Numbered from the stretch's first letter, positions 32,516 to 45,449 are shown. The stretch: 64,000 bases of DNA from Pararge aegeria (GCF_905163445.1 NC_053193.1:6138001-6202000), one strand, 5' to 3'. Program-made: numbers and translations. The notes: a model not told the origin generated them from the letters alone.

Positions 32516-33840
32516 ATATCATGGAATTCCGGAAAGTAAAGCCTGCTTCCATCCAATATTAAATAAAAAGGTAACTGTTAAAAGAATTTGAGATTTTCTA
32601 AATACCTTTATGTCATCGGACAATGGATATCCCTGATAGAACGAAAAGTTTTGGGATACCAGAGCTCTGTCCATACTATGGAATTTGTATCGACAATATT
32701 AAATTGCTACATTGTTATATTTGCTCAATACCAATAAACTGAAATAGAATACCGACCTATCTAAAAATATAACTATAATTGTGCACTTTTATAGTTAAAT
32801 AAAACATAGTAGTAGGTACTTTCATTAATAATATGTAATATAACTGTCATCATCATCAACATTGCCAGTTCACTGGTCATATCTCAGAATGTTATTAAGC
32901 CGTAGATCACCACGCAGAGAAATCTTAGTCATGTAAGTTTCCTCAAATGCTCTTATTTCACCGACAAAAGTGTAATATTTCATTGCTAATATAACTTTAT
33001 TTGTTTATTTTATTGATACTCTTTGTTTGTACACCACTCAGAAAAATGAAATAGAACAAACATATGAAGAATGAAGCAGGATACAAAAGGCGGCCTTATT
33101 GCTAAGTAGCGATCTCTGCCAGGATTAGGAAAACTAAAAAGAAAAACGAATAGGTGGGGTACACTATTTAGTACATAAATACGAATATCTACATACTTAT
33201 ATATAAACCAGACTACACATATACGACAATACTATTGATAAATATAAAAAAAAATATATACTAATACATATTTTAACATACCATAAACACTTAAATATGA
33301 GTTGGAGTAGATAAATAAAACTTTATTTATTTTATGATTAAATCATTACATATAAGGGTAACTACATCGAATGTTCTTATGTACACTAGTTCTATGTACC
33401 TATATAGAAAATTATCCGAATTATCATTACTCGATATCAGTTCGAAGTCATCAAGAATATATTGTTTGAGCGAACACGTTAAGTCCAATATATAAAAAAC
33501 GTTATTAACTTAGTAAATTCATATAAAATGTTATTTCTATCATCGTAGCAATCATAGACTCAACAACACGTTCTCGATTGAAGTAGGAATCCTTGGTTTC
33601 CCATTACTGAGTACTACGTGCTTCAATAGAAAAGCTTATGACTATACCATAAAAGGCCTTTTTTAATGACAAAGACTGTATATTTAAATCTCTATTTTTA
33701 ATTAAGAATGTGTTTTCTTTTCTATAGGTCACATTAAATGAACAACAGAAAGAAAGAATAGAAAATACAAGAAAATAATCTTATGTACAACTTTTTATTT
33801 TTCATTACTATCCTTTTTTTTTTCAAACTAATTAAACTTT
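32516..33840. other. unassigned AT-rich stretch
   Basis: No gene is recognised. A short A/T palindrome occurs near 33,830. Confidence 0.5.
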
Positions 33841-33845
33841 GTAGT

Positions 33846-34035
33846 TTAATTAAATTGTCACATAGTTAAATAATAACCTAACAAACATTTGTGCAAGCGG
33901 GTCTATTATTTATTTTAAAAAAAACTCCTGATGGTATCCACGATATAGGTTAGCAAACGTAAGCATTGTCCATCATCATCACCATCGGCGGCTTCATCGT
34001 TCTTCTCTTCATAACTAAAATCTATTTCTACGCAG
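33846..34035 (-). CDS. possible small coding exon, unknown product
   Basis: On the minus strand a frame open from about 34,035 to a stop near 33,846 reads CVEIDFSYEEKNDEAADG, DDDGQCLRLLTYIVDTIR and ends NNRPACTNVC. The acidic start, spaced Cys and higher GC than its surroundings resemble the last exon of a small secreted peptide, and AATAAA follows on that strand near 33,800. The acceptor (GCGTAG) has a poor pyrimidine tract and no upstream exon is seen. It may be chance. Confidence 0.2.
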
Positions 34036-34789
34036 GTGTTTTAATTTATTAATATTTTAAATGCAAATGTGCGTCAAAAAGAGCGTATATAGGATAGGAA
34101 GTAGGCACAATAAAGCCTTGTTGCGTTGCGCTGCACTACGCTACAATTACCTTAAATAATTAAAATTGCTTAAAGTTACGAACCGTCCGCTTTGTAACTT
34201 TTATTTTCGGCTTAAACGTAAACTGAGTAATTAAATTCCATCCTCATTAAAATGTCTTGAGGGGAAAGAAGAAAATCCCTGTTGTAATCAAATTAATGAA
34301 GGTAAAGGAGTTCCTTAAAAACATTTTAACCTTTAACGGTAAATTTCAGTTTAGCTTCTGATTCAATCAAGTCTGGCGAGGATTTTCAGCTCAAATCGCG
34401 GTTAACTGATTGTGTCAGAGAAATTTTACAGATTTGTATGTAAATTGTAGCTACTCTATAATGTGTAAAATTTTATTAAAATATAGTTATTTACAAAAAT
34501 CCTGGGCTAAAATATATCTCTTGGCTGTCACCAGGATGCAAGCTATCTTTCTGCAAAATTTGTTCAAAACCTGTTAACCTGTGTAAAGGCTATTTTTTCA
34601 AACCTTAATTTTTCGGTACAAAAGAATCCATTGGTCATCATTTAAGCTATGTTGTTGCAAACTTTATCAAAATCGGTTTACTTACTTGAGCCCAATATAT
34701 GAAACAAACATAAATAAACAAACAAAAAGACACACTTTTACATTTTAGATTACATTCCTGAGCCCCGAGTGGTTTTGGGATCTTTGCTA

Positions 34790-34929
34790 AATTTGGAATT
34801 TAAGATTTCTGAATTTTCACCAGTCTGGCCTGGTGGCTTCGGCCGTGGCCAGTTTACACATTAGACTGCATCACCACTCACAATCAGGTGAGATTGGAGT
34901 CAAGGGCTTACATGTAGTGGAATAACATA
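34790..34929 (+). mobile_element. SINE-C 3' part
   Basis: TAAGATTTCTGAATTTTCAC, GGCTTCGGCCGTGGCCAG and ATCAGGTGAGATTGGAGTC, ending in GTAGTGGAATAA. Confidence 0.7.
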
Positions 34930-34931
34930 AA

Positions 34932-35230
34932 TCTTAATATATATAAATCTCCCGTCACGATGTTTGTCCGCGATGGACTCCTAAAATACTTAACCGATTT
35001 TAAATTAAATTGGCACACCGTGAGCAGTCTGGTCCAACTTAAGAGATAGGATAGCTTATATCTTTAATTATAGTCGCAATTTTATTTTATTGCAATTTAT
35101 TTGTCTATAATTAATTGACAGTCACATGTTATATATATTTATATATACTACTATACTCATTTAAGGCTTAGCGATACTGAATACTTTAAAAACAAAATCA
35201 AACGCAGACGAAGTCGCGGGCAACAGCTAG
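34932..35230 (+). mobile_element. Helitron-like non-autonomous element, intact ends
   Basis: It starts TCTTAATATATATAAATCTC after an A and ends GCGGGCAACAGCTAG before a T. The interior (CGATGGACTCCTAAAATAC, CACACCGTGAGCAGTCTGG) recurs at 61,153. It is 299 bp and non-coding. The terminal hairpin is weak compared with 22,722-22,992. Confidence 0.65.
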
Positions 35231-35304
35231 TAACATAATATAAGTGTTGAATCCTTGCTATATACATTGCTCTTGATTAACTCAAAATAAAAGTTAGCGG
35301 AAAA

Positions 35305-35355
35305 GTGTGCAATAATAATAATAATAATAATAAATAAATAAATAATAATAAAATC
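35305..35355. repeat. (AAT)n/(AAAT)n microsatellite
   Basis: AATAATAATAATAATAATA followed by AATAAATAAATAATAATA. Confidence 0.9.
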
Positions 35356-35360
35356 TTTTA

Positions 35361-36540
35361 TTTGGAATAAAAACAACACATAGCAATTAACATATAAAGT
35401 ACGAGTTACACAAAAAAAAAAAAAAAGTTATCATTAACAACTTAAACTTTTTAAAAATAAAAGAAAGGATCTTAAAATTAGGTTACAAAATAAATATGCT
35501 AAAAACAAACAAATATAGTTCCCTGGCAATAAACTTAGGAGTCTTTTATCGATCAAGTTCGTGAGCTTACCCAAAGCACTTAGGTTCTTGTTCAAGTCAC
35601 TTGTGGTTTAAACAAAGGCTGGGGATCAGCGATTAGCTGTGACGGCAGCAAACGTAAGCTTCTTAAACCTTAATCCTAGCTTAATCCTCTGAGACTTGAA
35701 AGAAAATTTGCCTGAAATTGTTATTGAAAAGATAAGTAGTGTGGAACGAATTTCTGATAAATATCCAGTTAAATTTACGTGTTCTTTACCTAATTTACGG
35801 TGCTGACCAGATTAGCCCTCTACTGGGTACAGACTTTCTCTCTTAAGGGTTACTCAAATGGCTTCTAATAGCTAAAGTCGGGTCTATTGTTTCCATCGAG
35901 CGAGGCAGTTGGTTTTTTAAAAGTTATTTTTTATTTTCGATTTAATTTTGTTTTGGTTTTCCCAAATAAAAAACATTCCATTCCATTCCAACACCTCTCA
36001 ATTTTTATTTCTGTTTTGAGTACAGTTGGGACCATCAAAGATTTTTTTAAAGCTTAACGTGTCCGATAAAAATTTAAGACATGCCAGATAAATGGAAAAT
36101 GCGGAGAAAACTGAATGTTCTAGTACATTTATATGTACTTATTATTTCATTGAGATTACGGTCACATTTACATTAACACGGACGAATTTTACAGCTAGTA
36201 AATAATAAATTAAAGTTCTACTCCTACCTAGCATAAATACAAATTGCGGTGGAAAGAGCCCACGCAATTTAGTATTCCATCTTTCTCTTTAGGTAGGTAC
36301 AAATACTACATTAAAACTGTTATTTCACTGTTGAAAAGCAAAGAATAGGTAACAACCGGTTTTATTTCCGGCTCTTTCTTCGTAGAATTAACAATCCAAC
36401 AGACAAAATTTATAGTACAAAAAGATCTTGCTAATATTATGTGCTATACTAGAACTACGCTTTGTGTTATTCTAAATTGTTTGAAAAGGTAACCTGAATA
36501 ATTTTCACCTAACGATTATGAAGCCTTCATACGCGTATTT
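35361..36540. other. unassigned stretch
   Basis: AT-rich, with no gene or element ends recognised. ATTCCATTCCATTCC near 35,977 is a short tandem pentamer. Confidence 0.5.
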
Positions 36541-36544
36541 ATTT

Positions 36545-36710
36545 AAATTATGTTGGGATAGTGGTTAAATTGTCAACATATCAGTCATAAGTTCAATTCC
36601 CTGATCGGGCATAAAAAAATCTAAGTCTGTCTGTAAATTAATTCTCAGTACCACCCCGTAGTTAGGTAATTGGCGGTATCTCCTGTGCCGCTAAGAGCAC
36701 GTCTAGCTAG
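36545..36710 (+). mobile_element. tRNA-derived SINE of another family
   Basis: GTTGGGATAGTGGTTAAATT and a B-box-like AAGTTCAATTCCC are followed by TACCACCCCGTAGTTAGG and CTGTGCCGCTAAGAGCACG. Only one copy is seen in the window. Confidence 0.5.
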
Positions 36711-37349
36711 CAAAGGGCTCATAGTCCTTTTATAACTCGTACTCTTTTTATATCTCGTATTAGAGATTTCTTCCAATTTTATATAGTATGTATGCACGTC
36801 ACTGCTGACTACTATCGATTACCACTGATTAAAACAGTATTACTTTAATGATTGTTGACATCAAACTACTCAATGGCAGATTTTTTTTCCAACTTTTAAA
36901 GTTGTTTCAAAATTCGTTGCGAAGTAGTGAAGCGAAGAAGAATAACAAGTATCTAGGCATCCATCCAAACTTCCGCATTTTTATTATTATAAGTAGGATA
37001 CTTTCAAATGAAAATCTAAGCCGGCATAATGAATGACTTTGCAACCGATGTTGCTGAGCACCCCGTTAAACCCACAAACATTATTATCAAAATGCGGAAC
37101 ACAAAAAAAAATAATTTAGCTAAAGAGACTTAAGTTAACAAATCAGTTAACATTCTTCTTCTCTAAAATTTATAAATACTTAAATTCTTGTTAATACTCA
37201 AATTGTAAAACAACGTATTTCGTTTTCCAAACTAAGTTAACAAACGCTACAAATTCATTGGGTCTATGTCTTTAATATCTCAAACTTTAAAAACCTAGGT
37301 CGTGCTCAAAGAAGAGAGAAGTAAGAGCTTTTGGTGACTTTTCGTCCGG

Positions 37350-37475
37350 CATTGTGACGGGCGTGGTTGCCGGTGTAATTATAGACACATAAGGCGTAAC
37401 GCGGTCGATGGACACAGGGCGACATTTTGAAGGACGTGTGTTCCTTGCAAGGGCTGCACAATGTTGCTCTGTTTA
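37350..37475 (+). mobile_element. SINE-D copy, truncated
   Basis: GTGGTTGCCGGTGTAATTAT, ACACATAAGGCGTAACGC and GGACACAGGGCGACATTTTG correspond to the middle of SINE-D. Confidence 0.6.
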
Positions 37476-37498
37476 TACACTTAATTTTTTTTTAGAAA

Positions 37499-37524
37499 AA
37501 TATACATAAATATTTATGTATATT
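37499..37524. repeat. perfect 26-nt palindrome
   Basis: A loop-free self-complementary sequence centred on TAAATATTTA, made only of A, T and two outer C/G pairs. Confidence 0.9.
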
Positions 37525-37614
37525 GTTATTTATTTATTATTTATTGATCACTAATATATCGTGATAGTACCTGTTCTATTCCGTCAACTCGCGTTGCAGC
37601 AGCGTAAAATATAG

Positions 37615-37905
37615 CTCTTAACTCCTATCTTTCCACAATTAGGAATTTCCACAATTCACGGTCCTGGGCCGGTTGTCTCCAGCGGCTCCCAGCTACTCGC
37701 CTGATGTCGTCTTTCCAACTCGTTGGGGGCCGACCCTACGTATTCCAGCACCTTACAGACCCCAACGTCCATCGCTTCTCCGAGCTATGTGCTACTCCTA
37801 GCATAGCTCACTCCATTGGCCGCTGAGTGACCCTAAGCCTTCTTATGAGGCCCATAGTATATAGCGACCACGTTTCAGATCCGTAAGTCATTAATATCCT
37901 GAAAA
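37615..37905 (-). mobile_element. RTE-like LINE 3' end
   Basis: The minus strand contains ATAGCTCGGAGAAGCGATGG, GTCGGCCCCCAACGAG and GCCCAGGACCGTGAATTG, the same region as 9,180-9,445 in reverse. Frames are broken. Confidence 0.75.
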
Positions 37906-37909
37906 TAAT

Positions 37910-39500
37910 GATGATGATATAGTCAATTTTGTATGTAACAACGCATACTACAGGCGTAACACCAATGCCCTTAAAAGCGATGTGCCCGGGTTTATAACTA
38001 TCCGATAATTAAAATGAGAAGGACTCAGCACACAAATCCGTCCCAACTTCTGGCCTTTCGGCCTTTCCAAACAGAGTAAAGGTTACTAGGTAAACACATA
38101 AAAGGTTTTGTTACACTGCAGATGGTAATAAAAGATACTAATTGTTTCAGAGACTATTAAAGGAAACTTAGTTGATAGGAGAACTTACTGCGTTGTGCCC
38201 TAATTATAAATTAGGGTATATGAAAAAAAACATTCAAAGTCAGTGTAAAACATTACTCCTTATATTTGCTGTAGTAAATGAGAAAAAGTAAGTGAGAAAC
38301 TTCTATTTTGCTTCTTCTTGTAAGATAAACTTTAAGTTCCCAAGTATTCCAAGAACACAAATGCCGTTTAAAACTGTATTCGTCTTAAAATATTCGCGTT
38401 CAAGATTTCTCTATACGTTAATAACTCGGAAATTTGATTTCGCCTCGGGGGTAAGAAAATTTTAATATGAATTCACGGAGATTTCACGTTCCTTATACCT
38501 TTTATACATAACATATTTGATGGTGTGCTTTAAAGCCGGAGCAATCTTATTTAAGGAAAGGGAAAAAGTTTGATAAACTAAACTAATATTTTTTATTGTT
38601 TGTTTATTCAAATTGTGCACCTACCTACGTTTAAAAAAAAAGACTGTATTGTATAAATGTAAAATGTTTGAAAAAGAAACCTTATGTACTAATAGCTGTG
38701 CAATTTGAAGAAATGTAGCCCGTTTATGAAGCAAGGCTGTCTATATATCATACTACACATATTATACCCCACATATACCCCATAAAAACGCGGGTGGATC
38801 TGCGGGGATCACTTCCCTATATGTGCCATGTGAGACGAACGAAATAATATGCCCTGTGGTCAAATGCAAACCCAAGACCTACCAGCCAAAAACATATCTA
38901 TATATTTACCTATCTAGATCACAGCAACAGCCGTAAAACCTGCTCGAAAAAAACTACTTTTCAGCACTTAAGCAATTAAAAACTATTATTATTATTATTC
39001 TATCATTTAATGATTTTCACTTTTTTTTTTAATTCTTAACAATGCTTACAAAAACAAAAAAACACTTAAAAATTTATAAGAAAAAAATATATAACCAAAA
39101 TTAAAATTTTATTATTATTATTATTACTTAGATCATTTGTCATCATTTTTACTACGGTCTTAGAAGAAGATTCAGATAGCAAGCCCATTTTAGTAGATAT
39201 GCATACCTTTATATATTTTTTATCTTAATCGAAAACTCCATATAACTTGCAACTTTGTGCGGTGATACGAGCACATGGCAAACTTAGATCTAAGGAACGT
39301 ACGGGAGCGAGATTAAATAAAATTGCATATTTTTAAGCAGAATGTAACTGCACGTTTCGTATATCATAACCCAATTCCATGATGTCACGGCTTTCCACTT
39401 CTTGCCTTCTATACAAAAATTGTAAAAGAGGGGTCGTTTTGGTTAATCGGAGCACATTTTTTGAGATTGCGTCGCAGAGCACAGATAAACTTTTTTTTTT
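37910..39500. other. unassigned AT-rich stretch
   Basis: No gene is recognised. Several A/T-rich simple tracts (ATT triplets near 38,983 and 39,107) occur. Confidence 0.5.
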
Positions 39501-39502
39501 TT

Positions 39503-39905
39503 TTTAACAATACACACATTGCCATCTAGTCTTAAAGTAAGCGTAGCTTACCTAACTACCTTGCCTTTATCGCTCTTACAGTTTAAGGATATGGAAGTGG
39601 GTTATCTGTTATCTGTAGACGAGTTTTTTTTTATTCCACTGCACGATTTTGCAGTCTAAGATGGAAGCGGGCTAACCTGTTAGGGAATATGGTAATCATA
39701 CGCCTAATCAGTTTCTACGCGACATCGCACCGGAACACTGAATCGCTTAGCGGCACGACTTTGTCGGGTGTTAACTAGCCACGGCCGAGGCCTCCCACCA
39801 AACCACACAGAGATAACTCTGAAATTATTAATTCCCTAATTGCCCACGCCGGCAATCGAATCCGGGACCTCTTGTTTAAATTTACAGAGTAGTGGTAGAA
39901 TTCCA
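39503..39905 (-). mobile_element. SINE-A fragment followed by SINE-C copy
   Basis: 39,503-39,551 is the reverse of the SINE-A 3' end (ACAATACACACATTGCCATC). 39,632-39,905 is SINE-C in reverse: ATGGAAGCGGGCTAACCTGT, AGCCACGGCCGAGGCC and GGCAATCGAATCCGGGACC. Confidence 0.7.
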
Positions 39906-40336
39906 TCGTTATTTAATGTTGTGGCTGTATTACAGGTGCCTAGAGTAATACCGTTTTATGATACTTCTAACCTAACCTATTCCAGCAGATATCTTTTCCC
40001 ATAACATCACACCAAGAAGCCGAAACCAGAAAATAAGATCATACATAAGAGCCAAAGTAAACATAAAAATACTCGTATATATTCCACTTTTATTGCTGTC
40101 AGGTTTGCTCGTGCAGACAGACAAGTTATGCAGAGCGCCAACCTGAAAAATAAATACCAGTCATATTTCTGAGGTTATGACTCCTCAAACCTAAGACATA
40201 TTATATTGCACAGATCTAAAAATGTATTCTTGTTTTGTATGTGATGTATTATGAAATTGTTATTTTACGTTTATGTTTATTGCTATGCATCAGTTTTATT
40301 AATCACTGAACTAGATTTTCAATATCATCATCATAG

Positions 40337-40612
40337 CCAGTCCCTCTCTGGCGTAGTGGTGAGCGATTTTGTCTTATAAGTGGAGAGTCCCGGGTTCAAC
40401 CACCAGCGGAGATAATTTGTAATTTCTTCTCTTTTCTGGTCCGTCAGAACTTTGGCAGTGGCTAGTTACCACTCTACCGACAAAGAATTGCCACCGAGCG
40501 ATTTTCGCCGCGTAGAAACCAGAGTAGGAGTATGAGTCTTATATAAATTCCATACCTCTAAACGGTTAGCTTTCTACCATCTTAGACTGAATCAATGTGA
40601 GATGGTGATAAC
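40337..40612 (+). mobile_element. SINE-C copy
   Basis: The head CAGTCCCTCTCTGGCGTAGT has a B-box GTCCCGGGTTCAACCAC. The body GTGGCTAGTTACCACTCTAC and end ACCATCTTAGACTGAATC follow. A short second 3' end piece lies at about 40,808-40,850. Confidence 0.7.
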
Positions 40613-40859
40613 AAAAAAAAACAACCGGGTAAGTTTGTTGTAGGCTTCTTCTTAGATCAGGGCGCGTTTGGAACCCTCGTAGCTTTAGTTTTAAGTTGAA
40701 TTTAGTTATCGCCATCAAACGGCTTCTATGTTATATTTTACAAGCAATGTACGCATTAAAAGTGCCATATATATGCATATTTGAATAAAGAAATATTTGA
40801 CTTTGACTGTGACATCATCACTGACCACTAGGTGAGATTGCAGTCTACGCTGAAAAGTT

Positions 40860-42655
40860 AAAGAAAAACTATAAATTCTCATTTCATTTTATTTTTCATT
40901 CTTACATTTACTCTTCGTGTTATAGTTCCATCTTCATTTAGCGTTGACTTAAATAGTTATTAAATAGTTTGTGGCTACCTATAAGTCGAATCATATGTGT
41001 TTCAAATATCTTAGGCTATTACCATATGTCAATGCACCACACGGATTCTGTTGGTGGTGCTTTGTCTAAATAAATAAATTTCCCACTACTGGACACAGGC
41101 CTCCTTTCTCATTGGATAGAGTCTTTAAGGTCCGCTGATACGAGATGCGACTTTGTGAGAGAAAATAAAAAGATGTCAGCATTTTCTGTGCTCGGTCTCA
41201 GAATCTAATATCTTCTGAAAACCCAACGTTATATAACGTCATTTTTAATACGAAAGTTCAGGACTAAGGCAATGAGAGTCGACGTTGTGGTAAGGTAAGC
41301 TTCAATATACTGCAAAAAGGTTTTGTACAAGATTTTTATTATTTAATTTTGTAGCTTTATCATCGTCCTCCTCAGATGCCATGGATGCAACAATGCGGGC
41401 TGATGGGATATAAGAATCATTATCACAATACGATCGGGTATAATTAATAAGTAGCTCATGGTAAGAAATTAAAGAACGAGCTTTTTTGCATAAAATAACA
41501 TTAATCGATATTTTCTAAGATATAAGCTGATCAAAATTCATGTTACGTTACTTACCGTCTCAGACATACACAGCTTTTGTAGGCTTTATGAAATAAATGT
41601 CTTGTTACTAAGTAACGATTAATCTTTTCACAATGATTAGGTCACGGGAGAATCAGTATATGTAGAAAATATAATAATTAACAAATTAACAAGATAATTA
41701 ATTATTATACCTTTTAATATTATATTAATAAGTATACCTAGTTAATTATCAAAATATGATACCATTGTTATTCGGTTACATTCAATTAATTGTAGCTAAG
41801 GATGTACCTACTTTCGACGGTTGATCCTCAACAGATTACCTATCTAATAGTAAATTTTTGTCTTAAAAAATACCTTTAGCTTTGACTACCTCAGTTACAT
41901 GATATAATAATATAACATTTTCTATCCGGCAATGAAAATGTAGTCTAGATTACTCAAGCTGCTCCAGAGATTAGCTGGAACAAACTAAAGTAAAAAAACG
42001 ATCTCTTTTTTATATACATGAATAATAAGCAAAATAAAGCTGTTATTTTCACCTGCATTATTTATTTCTATAGATTTTTTATATTTTATATATAGTTAAT
42101 TGCAAAAGTAAGTTAGATTAACAATCGCAGTTAAGATTAACAGCTCTGTTTGTATTGCGGACATTTCGTTCATTAGAGTAGAAACAGATTTTCTTGCAAA
42201 AACAAAAGTAAATTAGACGTGGCCGTGTCTAATGGCAGCCATTATGCAGATGAGGTCAGAGATATCACGGTAACGACTATTACGTAATTCCATAACGTCA
42301 CGACGGAAAACTTTCCAGACGGAAATATTTTAATTTAAAAGTTACGTAGATACAGTAAGTTTTCTAAATCTGCTTTATACGGTAGATTTGAGTACAATGT
42401 CTGACACTATTGTGTATTTTTACCAGAATTTGTTACTTAGTTATTACTCTCTGTGTAAAAAACAAGCTTTACACTAATCATATGGTACTGTAATACTTTC
42501 TAACCTACATTAAATTGAAAAAGTAAAAAATAATTATTCGCGGCAGGCGATGGAAAGAGCTATGCTCGTAATATCTCTACGTAATCATATTAAGAATGAA
42601 GAGATCTGTAGAAGAAAGAAACAGAGTTACCGACAAAGCTTAAAATGTCCAACGA
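40860..42655. other. unassigned stretch
   Basis: No gene is recognised. A short RTE-type tail in reverse (CCACTACTGGACACAGGCC) is at 41,084. Confidence 0.5.
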
Positions 42656-42659
42656 TAAA

Positions 42660-42790
42660 GTGGCAATTTGCAGGGCGCATAGCTCAGAGAACCGATGGAC
42701 GTTAGGGTCCCGAGCACCAGACCTTGCTATAACTCCCTACCAAAGAACTATGTCCATCAGTTGACGTCAATCAGTTGATATGCTAATGAT
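42660..42790 (+). mobile_element. RTE-like LINE 3' end, internally deleted
   Basis: GGCGCATAGCTCAGAGAACC, CTACCAAAGAACTATGTCC and TTGACGTCAATCAGTTGATA match the start and end of the 9,180 copy. The middle is missing. Confidence 0.7.
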
Positions 42791-42909
42791 TATTCGATAT
42801 TAGCCCCAGTAAAAATGCATTGCTTTAAATTTATACTTCCCCTTCTTTATTCGGAAGTCGGTTTAAAAGATTATATCTACTTTATATGGCATTGTTGCGA
42901 ATCAATGTT

Positions 42910-43115
42910 GCGGAATTTAAAGCATTACCCAATTTTCCGCCGACTGCTTCTTCGGATCGACAAAATAATATTATAACGACAAGTTAAAAAAAGGATCTTT
43001 CGAAAAACGCTGTAGGAAAGGAAAAATGTTATCTTGCGATATCTTGTACGTTCGTGTTAAACCAATGGCGCGGAATTTAAATTACTACCCAATTTTCTTG
43101 TGATGCCTTCTTTAT
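42910..43115. repeat. degenerate direct repeat, period about 160 bp
   Basis: CGGAATTTAAAGCATTACCC at 42,911 and CGGAATTTAAATTACTACCC at 43,071 are each followed by AATTTTC and GCCTTCTT-like sequence. Confidence 0.5.
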
Positions 43116-43231
43116 AAAAGAGAATGTAAAGGGTTAATTTATAAGCGTTTCTTTGCGTTGCTGTGCCCTAAGTAGATCGTACTGTGTTAATTTATGTCCT
43201 GTAGATGACACTGCTTTTTCAAAAAAGTTAT

Positions 43232-43251
43232 AATAATACGCGCGTATTATT
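43232..43251. repeat. perfect 20-nt palindrome
   Basis: AATAATACGC and its exact complement with no loop. Confidence 0.95.
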
Positions 43252-43825
43252 GAATGCTACGTTATGCCAAACAAAGCAGTTAGAGAAAATCTTTGGAAAA
43301 TCTTTGAAATTTATTACCGACAAATGAACGCTAATAAACATTTTTATAAAATATTATCTTTCTAATAGATAAAAAATATAGATAAGTTCCGTGACCTGTT
43401 TCTATATGAAATACAAATATTAACACACAAGTTTGTAAAGTTTTATAAGAATGGATCAGAATGTACAGGGGCAGATATTAAGAAAACCTTGTCGTAACTC
43501 TCTGTATAGAAGCAAGCACAAAAGGCTGACAAATGGCTTAATTTTATAAAGATTGGACTTTTATATACTGCACTGTACATATTTGTCATGTACAAGTACA
43601 TGCTAATATTCAAAATGTGCACAGTTTACAACACTAGGAATAGAAATAAATAATAAATAATAGTTTAAAAAAAACTTTAAAAACACGCTTTTTATAGAAA
43701 ACCGAACTAAAAAATAGAAAATAAATTTTAATAAATTTAAATTAATAATAGTGTAAATAAAAAAAAAAATTATTGTAAAAAAGCGTGGTAAAAAAATTAA
43801 GTATTCAGTATCGGTAAGCCTTAAA

Positions 43826-44100
43826 TGAGGAGTTCTTTCCTCTATCTCCAAATACATTCAGATCTACACAAAGTTATTTAAATCGGTTATAATTTGTCGG
43901 AGTTATGGTGTAAAATCGTCAAACACTTTTATCCCGTCGCCCAAAGGAGCCCAGCTTAATGTCGGTATAAAAAGTATACCTATATTACTTCTAACACTTC
44001 CAAGAATATGTGTACAAAGTTTCATGAGGATCGGTTAAGTAGTTTTTGCGTGAAAGCGTAACAAACAAACTTACATTGACATTTATAATATTAGTAGGAA
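43826..44100 (-). mobile_element. interspersed element, same family as 61,487-61,826
   Basis: In reverse it shares CTATCTCCAAATACATTC, AAACACTTTTATCCC and GAGGATCGGTTAAGTAG, then GCGTGAAAGCGTAACAAAC. The CTAG end is not preserved. Confidence 0.6.
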
Positions 44101-44121
44101 TAGGGATAGGGATAGGGATAT
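44097..44121. repeat. (GGGATA)n short tandem repeat
   Basis: About four units of GGGATA at the end of the preceding element. This is not the insect telomere repeat TTAGG. Confidence 0.9.
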
Positions 44122-44124
44122 ATA

Positions 44125-45085
44125 TTTTGCAATATACTGTTACTATTACTGTTGTTATATGGAATACCGCATGGAGTTCCGAGTTGGTTTTGGCGGACTA
44201 TAAAATGTTTGACTGGGTCATTGTGGCCATATAAAATATACATAAAGAACTAAAATAATGTGGCTTCAAAAAATAAGTGGCCCTTCTATGCCACTTCTCC
44301 CTTCCCTTCTCTCATACTTTGGCAATTATCTAAGTCCAAATGTCAACTAGTCGTAACCCTTTACAAGATATTGCTTTTCCCGAGGGCGGGGTGTTAATGT
44401 TAGAGGGGTTCTCCCAGCACTTCACCATCAGCTTTGTTATTGTGACGAGCAAATAGTGATTTTTGAACGAATAGTGTCAATAACATTTGAAGATTTTTCT
44501 AGGACCCCCAATTATTCGTCACCAAATTAAGATGAAACCACCTCTGAAGTATAAATTACCAAACAAAAATGTATGATCAAAATCAAGTATACAAAAAATA
44601 CATACAGTCTAATTGAGAGAATCTCCTCTTTTTTTAAGTCAGTAAAAAGTAGTTTAACTACTACATCCGTGTGAAAAAAATCACAGATATCTGTTGCTTG
44701 CTCTTTGCTGCGTGAACGAAGGATAAACCGACTTACCTAAACTTAACCCACTTTCTTTTTCTCAATCTTTGATGGATTTGAATAGAATTTACTTTAAAAT
44801 TCTGAGACAGAATATACAGTTTTCAAAGCAGATTCGCTGCTTAGTATTTACTACTTTTAAAGAAACTGAACTTCGAGTGTGCACTAGACCAAAACGCCTG
44901 TTCAACAGGTATTGTACCGTTGGCCAAACGAAACGCTGCCTTACAAAGGTTCTGTGAAGCTTGTATGAAGTGTTCCATTTGAACTTTTACTTTGCATGTT
45001 TATGCACAAAATAGCGCATAGAATTATAACCTGACAATGAATGCACTCTGCTTAACCTACTTACGGTGACGTTGGAGTTTTTAGG
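44125..45085. other. unassigned stretch
   Basis: No gene is recognised. The small frame at 44,769-44,957 has no family resemblance. Confidence 0.5.
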
Positions 45086-45088
45086 ACA

Positions 45089-45430
45089 GTGCGAGGCTTT
45101 TTAGCCTAGTGGTTAGGCTTGAGCCTCGCATTCGGGGTCCGAGTTCGATTCCCGGCATGCAGCTTTTTGGCGCAGTGAGCAGCGACCCTGCTTTCTGAGT
45201 CCAAGGCCGTGGGTTCGATTCCCACAACTGGAAAATGTTTGTGTGATGAGCATTAAGTGTTTTTCAGTGTCTGGGTGTTTATATGTATTTTCTAAGTATT
45301 TATGTATATATAATTCATAAAAATATTCATCAGTCATCTTAGTACCCATAACACAAGCTACGCTTACTTTGGGGCTAGGTGGCGATGTGTGTATTGTCGT
45401 AGTATATTTATTTATTTATTTATTATTATT
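45089..45430 (+). mobile_element. chimeric SINE: SINE-B-like head fused to SINE-A
   Basis: 45,089-45,164 has a tRNA-like head (TAGCCTAGTGGTTAGG) with B-box GAGTTCGATTCCCGGC. It is directly followed by SINE-A from GGCGCAGTGAGCAGCGACCC, with its own B-box GGGTTCGATTCCCAC and a TTTA tail. Two pol III-type heads therefore lie in tandem. Confidence 0.75.
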
Positions 45431-45449
45431 TAGCTTTAGCTTTTTTTTT

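Noticed and set aside
44097..44121. Telomere-like GGGATA repeat
   Set aside because: Insect telomeres use TTAGG. This is a four-unit microsatellite at the end of a mobile element.
45089..45240. Possible functional tRNA genes
   Set aside because: A-box and B-box are present, but the cloverleaf is incomplete and the sequences continue into SINE bodies with multiple copies in the window.
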